Positions 16,577 to 22,979 of a stretch of 64,000 nt of DNA are shown in pieces. The stretch lies in the NCBI GenBank assembly GCA_905480335.1, contig CAJQPY010000012.1, positions 1 through 64,000 on the forward strand, in the 5' to 3' direction. The DNA comes from an uncultured Ilumatobacter sp. (GTDB lineage: Bacteria > Actinomycetota > Acidimicrobiia > Acidimicrobiales > Ilumatobacteraceae). The notes beneath the pieces are model-generated. The model saw only the letters and a program-made list of their open reading frames with translations, had not been told where the DNA came from and searched no databases. A program made the translations under genes and the position numbers. Within the stretch, counting starts at the first letter, position 1; every line of letters begins with the position of its first letter.

Positions 16577-16582
16577 TAGATT
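16577..16582 (+). promoter_or_regulatory. -10 box TAGATT of leaderless Nudix gene
   Basis: TAGATT, then 7 bases, then GTG at 16590. Confidence 0.6.
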
Positions 16583-16589
16583 AAATCTC

Positions 16590-17291
16590 GTGACCGCGAC
16601 TGCTCGAGACCTGGCGCGATGGAGTGAGACGCTTGCGGCGATCGCTCGCACGGGTATGGCCTTCACCGAGAATCTCTACGAACGTGAACGCTATGAGGAG
16701 GTGCTTCATGTGGCCGGTGACATCAAAGCCGCTGCCCGGGAACTTGAGGCTGAGTCCAACGCCGACGCCGCAGCGGTTCAGCGCGAGATCGATCACTTCG
16801 TCGGTGAGTGGATCGATTCGATTGGCGAAGGGGTCCCGGGGTACGTCACGCCGAAGACTGCAGTGGGGGCGATCGTTGGGAACGCCGATGGCGAGATTCT
16901 GCTCGTTCAACGCAAGGACTCCGGCATCTGGCTCTACCCGACTGGTTGGGCCGACGTCGGATATTCGCCGGCCGAAGTCGCCGTGAAGGAGGTCAGCGAG
17001 GAGACGGGGATCAAATGTGATGCCGAGCGTCTGCTCGGCGTCGTCGACGGTCAACGGATGGGGTTCAGTCGCTTCGGCATGTACATGTTGCTTTTCCACT
17101 GCACAGCGACCGGAGGTGACTTGGTCCCGCATCCGTTGGAGACCGCCGATGTTGGTTGGTTCGGCCGAGAAGCCTTGCCCGAGGCCACAGCCGGTGCCCA
17201 GTGGTGGGGTCCGATGGCGTTCGCCGCCATCGACGGCGATACGAGCGATGCCACCTTCGACCCGGTTCGCACCGACATCTGGCGATCTTGA
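16590..17291 (+). CDS. Nudix hydrolase with N-terminal helical domain
   Basis: 233 aa. Residues 1-70 form a helical region like the NUDIX_N_2 domain. The Nudix box is GWADVGYSPAEVAVKEVSEE plus TG: the core EVSEETG metal-binding glutamates are present, while the usual first Glu of the box is Tyr. Related proteins with GGWADVGESP hydrolyse ADP-ribose or similar nucleotide sugars, which is the likely role. Transcribed alone from a leaderless promoter; convergent with the PAC2 gene. Confidence 0.88.
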   Translation: MTATARDLARWSETLAAIARTGMAFTENLYERERYEEVLHVAGDIKAAARELEAESNADAAAVQREIDHFVGEWIDSIGEGVPGYVTPKTAVGAIVGNADGEILLVQRKDSGIWLYPTGWADVGYSPAEVAVKEVSEETGIKCDAERLLGVVDGQRMGFSRFGMYMLLFHCTATGGDLVPHPLETADVGWFGREALPEATAGAQWWGPMAFAAIDGDTSDATFDPVRTDIWRS

Positions 17292-17374
17292 ACGCGACCG
17301 TCCGCCCGGCAGCAGTTCACATTCGATCCTGATCGGCACTGAGTCGGGATCGCCACGAGTAGTCCGCCAGAGAC

Positions 17375-18247
17375 TCAGTCCTGGTCGCGGAGAAACTGCT
17401 CGACTTCGTTCATGAGTTCGTCAGGGTCAATCGGCGGTGCCGAGCTAAGGTCACTCTCGTCGGTGGCATCGTTCTCGTCGGCCATCTGCTCCAGACGCGA
17501 TAGATATTCGACCATGTCGTCGTCATCGCCAATGAGCGCAGCCACGCGTGCGTCGTACTCGGTAGCGTCCGAGGACAGGCGCGACAGCGGGGGCGGGGTG
17601 CCGATCATCGAGCAGGCGCGGTCGACTAGCGCCATTGCCGCCTTGGGGGACGGCACCTGAGCTGCGTAGCCGGGCACGGCGGCCCACAGCGATGCCGTCG
17701 GCAGGCCCGCCTGGTGTAGGGCGTCGTGGAGCACGCCGACGATCCCGGTCGGACCCTCGTACTGGGAGCGTTGGAGGTCGAATCGTTCGATCAGCGAATT
17801 GTCGGAAGCGGTCCCAATCAGCGGCACGGGCCGGGAGTGCGGGACGTCAGCGAGCAGGGCACCGACGGAGATCGCCATCGTGGCCTCAAATCGGTCGGCG
17901 ATCCCAGTGACCTGCTCGGAGAAGAGCCGCCACCGGAGCGCCGGCTCGGGCCCGAGGAGGAGAATCACATCGGTCCCGGGAAGGGAGGCTGACCAGACAC
18001 CAACGGTGGGCCACACAATTGAGCGGTTGCGGTCCTCATCGAGGCGAACCTGCGGTCGCACCGTCGCGAAGTCGGTGAACGGTTCGGGGTCGATCTCAGC
18101 GAGGACGTCGGCGTCCCATGATTCGATCATTGAGGTTAAGGCGGTCGACGCTGCGTCGCCTGCATCGTTCCACCCGGTAAAACCCGCGATCAGGACGGGC
18201 CGATCGAGTGTTGGCTCTGCCAGCCATCGAACCTGCTCCGTTCTCAC
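17375..18247 (-). CDS. PAC2 family protein
   Basis: 290 aa. Family text: DRPVLIAGFTGWNDAGDAAS near the N-terminus, DVILLLGPEPALRWRLFSEQ, and SLWAAVPGYAAQVPSPKAAM. PAC2 proteins include proteasome assembly chaperones in eukaryotes and an uncharacterised ATP-grasp-neighbour family in actinomycetes; the bacterial role is not settled. The acidic C-terminus (DENDATDESDL, then NEVEQFLRDQD) is typical of actinobacterial members. The GTG at 18247 is chosen because TAGCGT ends 7 bases upstream; longer readings have an Ser/Arg-rich N-terminus without family similarity. Confidence 0.85.
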   Translation of the reverse strand: MRTEQVRWLAEPTLDRPVLIAGFTGWNDAGDAASTALTSMIESWDADVLAEIDPEPFTDFATVRPQVRLDEDRNRSIVWPTVGVWSASLPGTDVILLLGPEPALRWRLFSEQVTGIADRFEATMAISVGALLADVPHSRPVPLIGTASDNSLIERFDLQRSQYEGPTGIVGVLHDALHQAGLPTASLWAAVPGYAAQVPSPKAAMALVDRACSMIGTPPPLSRLSSDATEYDARVAALIGDDDDMVEYLSRLEQMADENDATDESDLSSAPPIDPDELMNEVEQFLRDQD

Positions 18248-18254
18248 GGCCGAC

Positions 18255-18274
18255 ACGCTATCGGTGCGTAACGT
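18255..18274. promoter_or_regulatory. Compact divergent pair of leaderless -10 boxes
   Basis: Minus-strand TAGCGT (18255-18260) is 7 bases from the PAC2 GTG; plus-strand TAACGT (18269-18274) is 7 bases from the GNAT ATG. Only 34 bases separate the two start codons. ACACGCTA and TAACGTGT flank the centre as near-mirror arms (one mismatch). Confidence 0.6.
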
Positions 18275-18281
18275 GTGCCGT

Positions 18282-18752
18282 ATGCAGCATGATGAGTCCC
18301 CCGTCGACGACCAAGCAGCCGGGTCGGTCACGATCGAGATTGCCCTGGTCGTCGACGACGAGCTGGTGGTGGCGTTCGAGCAGTTGATTCCGCAGCTGTC
18401 CTCGTCGTCGCCGCCACCGACTCGCGAAGCATTGTGCGACCTCGTCGACGGCGCGGACACGACACTGTTCCTCGCCCGAGTCGATGGAGTGATCGTGGGG
18501 AGCCTGACGCTTGCGTTCTACCGCATCCCGACCGGGATGAAGGCGTGGATTGAGGACGTGGTGGTGGACGATGCCGCACGCGGCCACGGGGTCGGACGGT
18601 TGCTCAGCGAATCTGCTGTCGATGAGGCCCGACGTCGCGGCGCGAAGAACGTGAGCCTCACAAGTCGCCCATCCCGCGACACTGCGAACCGGCTTTACCA
18701 GCGAATTGGCTTTGACCTCTACGAGACCAACGTTTACCGCTTCGCCTTCTGA
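18282..18752 (+). CDS. GNAT-family N-acetyltransferase
   Basis: 156 aa. The acetyl-CoA site is visible as AWIEDVVVDDAARGHGVGRL (V-x-x-x-x-R-G-x-G-x-G-x-L type, residues about 88-107), followed by the C-terminal SLTSRPSRDTANRLYQRIGF. It transfers an acetyl group from acetyl-CoA to an unknown amine. Divergent from the PAC2 gene with a 34-base shared promoter space, so joint regulation is plausible. The ATG at 18282 is supported by the leaderless -10 box. Confidence 0.88.
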   Translation: MQHDESPVDDQAAGSVTIEIALVVDDELVVAFEQLIPQLSSSSPPPTREALCDLVDGADTTLFLARVDGVIVGSLTLAFYRIPTGMKAWIEDVVVDDAARGHGVGRLLSESAVDEARRRGAKNVSLTSRPSRDTANRLYQRIGFDLYETNVYRFAF

Positions 18753-18939
18753 CGATGCCGAACCCCACCCACTCCATCGCTGACTTCCCGGACATGCGAA
18801 ATTTGGGGACATCGTGACGCCGAACCATTGCGAGTCGCTCGAATTTTGGGGAGAAGCAGAGCGGACTCGGCCATAACGGTGCCGGAAGCAGAACTGGGTT
18901 TGGGGGCCGGAAAGCGGAAGGTGAAGCTAGGCGATTAAC

Positions 18940-19557
18940 TCAGGAGCCGGTGATACGGCGAAGGTCTTCGGCGGCCTGACGTACCTGCCAGTCGCGATCC
19001 TTGAGCGCCCGATTGATCGCCTCTTCCACGCTCCGGCCGATGTCGTCGGCGCCGAGAAATGGTGCGAGCGCAAGAACGGCACGGCGACGTACAGCCGGCT
19101 TGTCGGTTGTCCCGGCGATGATCGTGTCGACGGCACGTACGGCACCAATCGCGCCCAGGGCAGCAACTGCTGACTCGCGGACGAGTGGCTCCTCGGCGGT
19201 GGTTGCGAGGCTGATCAGCCGGTCGACGATGGCATCCCTGTCGGATTCGTGCTCGCCGCATGCCCAGGCTGCGACTTCGACCACTCGTGGATCGTCGTCG
19301 GAGAGTGCGTCGATGAGGTCGATGGTTGGATGCATCGCCGCAAGCTCGGCTGCACGTCGTCGAACTGAAACCTGATCGTCTGCGAGCGCAACGATGAGGG
19401 TCGCGTCGTCGAGTGCACCGAGCCGCTCAAGTGCGCCGAGCGCCGCCTCGCGGACCGTTGGTTCGGCATCGGACACAGCTTGCTGTGCATGGTCGAGATC
19501 ACCGGAGTGTCCGGCAATCACAACAGCGCGGCGGCGATCGGATACTGAGTCGTTCAC
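18940..19557 (-). CDS. HEAT-repeat protein
   Basis: 205 aa almost entirely built of HEAT/PBS-lyase-like repeats of about 30 residues: EPTVREAALGALERLGALDD, DQVSVRRRAAELAAMHPTID, DPRVVEVAAWACGEHE, EPLVRESAVAALGAIGAVRA, KPAVRRRAVLALAPFLGADD and RDWQVRQAAEDLRR. Such scaffolds bind proteins; the partner is unknown. It follows the small membrane protein by 6 bases in a leftward operon. No signal peptide, so cytoplasmic. Confidence 0.88.
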   Translation of the reverse strand: MNDSVSDRRRAVVIAGHSGDLDHAQQAVSDAEPTVREAALGALERLGALDDATLIVALADDQVSVRRRAAELAAMHPTIDLIDALSDDDPRVVEVAAWACGEHESDRDAIVDRLISLATTAEEPLVRESAVAALGAIGAVRAVDTIIAGTTDKPAVRRRAVLALAPFLGADDIGRSVEEAINRALKDRDWQVRQAAEDLRRITGS

Positions 19558-19563
19558 GGGGCG

Positions 19564-19899
19564 TCAGGACTTGAGCAGGTCGGTGAGCGTGACCACGACA
19601 AAAGCGGTCCCAAATGCGATCACGATTGCGCTGACGATGCCGATGATCACGCCAAGTCCGGTGCTTGCGATGGCGGCCCATACGCGCCGGATTAGGTTCG
19701 GAGCTCGATACAGCGGAACGGTTGTCTCGGCGATCCCGATCGGTACACGTGGCCGACGAACTTTTGGCTCAGCGCGTGGTGTTCGGGGGACGGCTCTGGC
19801 AGTCTTGCGCCAGCCGGCAAACACCAGGGCGAGAATTGCCAGTCCAGCCATCCATCCGGCAGCAGCAGTGAGATCAGTGACCGACACGACAACTCCCAT
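19564..19899 (-). CDS. Small two-helix membrane protein
   Basis: 111 aa. Helix one lies at about residues 10-28 (AAAGWMAGLAILALVFAG), helix two at about 75-104 (TGLGVIIGIVSAIVIAFGTA), with a basic cytoplasmic loop (TPRAEPKVRRPRVP) between. No family recognised. It is upstream of, and probably co-transcribed with, the HEAT protein. Its ATG (19897-19899) overlaps the ATG of the divergent Lon/PDZ gene (19898-19900); a GTG at residue 5 would remove that overlap. Confidence 0.7.
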   Translation of the reverse strand: MGVVVSVTDLTAAAGWMAGLAILALVFAGWRKTARAVPRTPRAEPKVRRPRVPIGIAETTVPLYRAPNLIRRVWAAIASTGLGVIIGIVSAIVIAFGTAFVVVTLTDLLKS

Positions 19900-21082
19900 G
19901 ATACTCGTCGCACCTCGTCAGAGGTGGTGGGCTTGGACGATCGCCTCCGTAGCGCTACTTGGGCTCGGAATCATGTCGATTAGCGTGTTAATTCCGTCCG
20001 ACGTAATTGCCCGGACCGAGAACCCCCGCACTGAGGAACAGGAGCCGGCGCCCTACGCCCGCGTGCCGGCCTCAGCCGAGTCGGTCAACAACCGTGTGGT
20101 GTATGGCGACCTTCCCGAGGACGTCGAGGTCTACGACACTGACGGCGACTTCTTCTTCGTCACCGTCTCAGCGCCCGAGCAGTCAGTCCTCTCGTGGCTG
20201 ATTGGGTCGGCGGAGCCGGTTTTCGATCCGCTTACCGAGGAAGGCAAGAACGGCCGACGAACCCCGGTGCAGAACCGTGAGATCGCATTGCAGCAAATGC
20301 GTACCGCCACGCAGGAAGCTCAATTCGTGGCGCTGACTGCGGCGGGCTACAAGCCTACGATCGAATTCGGGTCGGTCGTGGTGCAAGATACTCTGTGCCG
20401 TAAGACTGCGGAGGACGGCTTCACCTGCGATGAGGAGTTCCCTTCTTCCGCTGTGTTGCAGCCGGCCGACACGATTCTCGAGGTCGACGGCGATCCGATC
20501 AGGACCATCGAGGATCTCTCCGCTGCGCTCGATGGTGCCGAACCTGGTGACATCGTGGAAATGACGATTGACCGTGCCGTGGAGGGGACGATGACCGTCC
20601 CGGTCGAACTATCGAGCGATCCAACCGACCCTGACCGAACCATCGTGGGTTTCGTCCCGTTCGACACGCGAACAGTCGATCTGCCTTTCGACGTTTCGAT
20701 TGATACGGCTGCGGTGGGTGGGCCCTCGGCCGGTGCGTCTTTCACCTTGGCGTTGATTGACGAATTGACCGAGGGCGACCTGACAGGCGGACGTGACATT
20801 GCGGTTACCGGTTCTATTCGACTGGACGGATCGATCGGTCCCATCGGTGGTCTTGCTCAGAAGGTAAGCGCAGTTCATCAGCACGGGGTCCAGGTGTTTT
20901 TGATCCCGGCGGAACAGTTCGAGCTCACCGATCCCGATCCGGAGAATCTCGACGACGGTGTGTGCCGCTGGGAATGTCTCAATGACGCCGGCGATGGTGA
21001 GGTGGTGCTCATTCCTGTGGCGACGCTCGACGAGGCGCTAGCGGTGTTGGAGTCGCTTGGCGGTGATCCGATAGCGCTGTGA
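19898..21082 (+). CDS. Membrane-anchored Lon-type (S16) serine protease with PDZ domain
   Basis: 394 aa. One membrane helix at residues about 10-30 (WWAWTIASVALLGLGIMSIS) anchors an extracytoplasmic PDZ domain (SSAVLQPADTILEVDGDPIR) and a C-terminal Lon protease domain with Ser277 in GGPSAGASFTLALID and Lys322 in GPIGGLAQKVSAV. This is the YlbL / Rv3194c-like architecture. The ATG at 19898 is the first that leaves only the membrane helix upstream of the protease; a longer upstream reading is antisense of the membrane and HEAT genes. In mycobacteria the same family sits next to the UPF0182 protein; here a DivIVA-like gene lies between. Confidence 0.88.
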   Translation: MILVAPRQRWWAWTIASVALLGLGIMSISVLIPSDVIARTENPRTEEQEPAPYARVPASAESVNNRVVYGDLPEDVEVYDTDGDFFFVTVSAPEQSVLSWLIGSAEPVFDPLTEEGKNGRRTPVQNREIALQQMRTATQEAQFVALTAAGYKPTIEFGSVVVQDTLCRKTAEDGFTCDEEFPSSAVLQPADTILEVDGDPIRTIEDLSAALDGAEPGDIVEMTIDRAVEGTMTVPVELSSDPTDPDRTIVGFVPFDTRTVDLPFDVSIDTAAVGGPSAGASFTLALIDELTEGDLTGGRDIAVTGSIRLDGSIGPIGGLAQKVSAVHQHGVQVFLIPAEQFELTDPDPENLDDGVCRWECLNDAGDGEVVLIPVATLDEALAVLESLGGDPIAL

Positions 21083-21149
21083 GGCCACGATTGCGAAGAC
21101 CGAGCTGACATCTCGGCTGACCCTCCACCATCTCAGAGGTTGGGACGCG

Positions 21150-21155
21150 TAGCGT
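21150..21155 (+). promoter_or_regulatory. -10 box TAGCGT of leaderless DivIVA-like gene
   Basis: TAGCGT, then 7 bases, then ATG at 21163. Confidence 0.6.
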
Positions 21156-21162
21156 TGCACTC

Positions 21163-22968
21163 ATGGCCATGTCGTTTTCCCGACCTGATCCAGCGTCACC
21201 GGCGCAGATCGCTGATGCCAACTTCTCGACCGGTCGTCGTGGTTTCGATCAGAGCGAAGTCCGCGACTTCCTCCGGATGGTGTCAGCCGAACTCGCTCAG
21301 CTGCAGGAGCGAGCACGCTTCCTTGAGCGCGAGCTTGAAGCCGCGCAGTCGAATACCGACCTCTCGTCAACGCGAATGGACGACGAAACCCTCACCCGGC
21401 TGCTGGGCGAGGAAACCGCACGAGTTTTGCATGCAGCCCGTGAGAGCTCGCACGCGATCAGGGAGAACGCCGAGTCGGCAGCGGCGCAGATGCTGACGGA
21501 GGCCAGCAATGAGTCGACCCGTCTGCGTGAGGAGGCTGAGATCGAGGCGTCGCGTCGCCGTGCCGATGCGGCCAACGACGCCGAGTCTGAGCTTTCGATG
21601 GCCAAACAGCAGGGTCGTGAGATGGTCAACGAAGCTCGGGCCTACCGCGAACGCGTGTTGAGTGAGTTGGCGCGTCGCCGTGAGCTCGCCCGTGAACAGA
21701 TCGAACAGTTGGTGCACGGGCGCGACCGGCTCATGCAGTCCTTCGAGCGGGCGCGGCTGGTTGCGGTCGACGTGGTTGCGGAGATGCAGCCGCTCGGGGA
21801 GCCCGATGAATACGTGAATCTGCAACCTTCGACAGGCCCCGTGCCGGTGATGGTTGCACGCGAGCACGTGACACCCACCGACCATGTCGATGGTGCTGAG
21901 GTCAATGTGGCGCCGGACGACGAGGTGGCTGCAGACGATTCTGTCACGGGTCAGCACATCTTCGACCACGAAGCCGAGGCGCGTGTAGGCAGCGACGTTG
22001 ACGCAGGTCCTGGGGCGACGATTGAGGTTGAGACGGAGATCCTTGGCGAGGTCGAGAGCGTTGCGGAGCTTAGAACGGATCCTGGTACGCCAGACGACGG
22101 CGATGCCGAGGCGACAAACACAGACGCCGACTCGGTCAACGATGTCGTCGTCGATCTTTTCGCCCGCCTGCGAGCGACGAACCCGGACAACGCCTCCGAG
22201 CTCGATGCCGTCGATGCCGCAACGATCGAGGCTGGAGCGGACACCGTCCCCGATAATGCACTCGTCGAAGCTGAAATTGCGACAGAAGCTGCCGACGAGG
22301 CCACGCCGTTCGACCAACGTGCCGCCGATCTGACCCCGCTGATCGTGGCTAGCGCCCGCAAGCTCAAGCGAGTGTTAGCCGACGAGCAGAATGAGGTCCT
22401 CGACGCGCTGCGGCGCAACGATCCGGTCTGCGACCTGGATGCACTCCTTCCGTGGTCCACACATCACGCCGAGCGGTACGCAACTGTACTCGGTGACGAA
22501 CTCGAGGCGGCGGCGAACGCCGGAGCAGCGTTGACGGCTGACGGCCAGAAGCCCACATTGGGCAAAGCGGCTGCCCGCCAGGCAGTGCAGCAGGCCAATG
22601 AGACTTTGGCCCGAGCGCTGGTTGCGCCACTGCGCGATCGCCTTGAGCGTTGCATTGCTGAAGGAGACGGCGACAACCCAGCGATCACGAAGAAGGTTCG
22701 TGCGGTGTACCGGGAGTGCAAGACCCAGCACATCGATGATCAACTCGATGATGTGTTCCGCACGGCTCATGGCCGTGGTGTCCTCGCCTCTGCCGAACTC
22801 GGGACGCCGCTTAACTGGACACCGGATCCCGGCGACGACGTGTGCCCCGACTGCGACGACAATCGGCTCGCCGGGGCGGTCCCTGCTGGCCAGGCGTTCC
22901 CCACGGGCCACGTGTGCACCCCGGCACATCCCGGCTGCCGCTGCATGTTGGTCGCCGCGGGGCGGTAA
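21163..22968 (+). CDS. DivIVA-like coiled-coil protein with C-terminal Cys/His motif resembling phage MuF head proteins
   Basis: 601 aa. Residues about 12-60 look like the DivIVA N-terminal domain (ANFSTGRRGFDQSEVRDFLR). A long coiled coil runs to about 210, rich in Glu, Ala and Arg. Residues 215-370 are acidic and low-complexity. The C-terminal 200 residues are helical and end in Cys561-x2-Cys564, His583, Cys585, His589, Cys592, Cys594 (CPDC ... GHVCTPAHPGCRCMLV). HPxCRC endings are typical of SPP1 gp7 / Mu F-like phage head proteins and suggest a metal site. The combination implies a scaffold placed at the pole or septum by DivIVA, with a zinc-binding module. Function unknown. It sits between the Lon/PDZ and UPF0182 genes. 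Confidence 0.75.
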   Translation: MAMSFSRPDPASPAQIADANFSTGRRGFDQSEVRDFLRMVSAELAQLQERARFLERELEAAQSNTDLSSTRMDDETLTRLLGEETARVLHAARESSHAIRENAESAAAQMLTEASNESTRLREEAEIEASRRRADAANDAESELSMAKQQGREMVNEARAYRERVLSELARRRELAREQIEQLVHGRDRLMQSFERARLVAVDVVAEMQPLGEPDEYVNLQPSTGPVPVMVAREHVTPTDHVDGAEVNVAPDDEVAADDSVTGQHIFDHEAEARVGSDVDAGPGATIEVETEILGEVESVAELRTDPGTPDDGDAEATNTDADSVNDVVVDLFARLRATNPDNASELDAVDAATIEAGADTVPDNALVEAEIATEAADEATPFDQRAADLTPLIVASARKLKRVLADEQNEVLDALRRNDPVCDLDALLPWSTHHAERYATVLGDELEAAANAGAALTADGQKPTLGKAAARQAVQQANETLARALVAPLRDRLERCIAEGDGDNPAITKKVRAVYRECKTQHIDDQLDDVFRTAHGRGVLASAELGTPLNWTPDPGDDVCPDCDDNRLAGAVPAGQAFPTGHVCTPAHPGCRCMLVAAGR

Positions 22969-22971
22969 TCT
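22966..22971 (+). promoter_or_regulatory. Possible -10 box TAATCT of UPF0182 gene
   Basis: TAATCT overlaps the preceding stop codon and ends 8 bases before ATG at 22980. Read-through from the upstream gene is equally possible. Confidence 0.35.
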
Positions 22972-22979
22972 CAGCGCCA

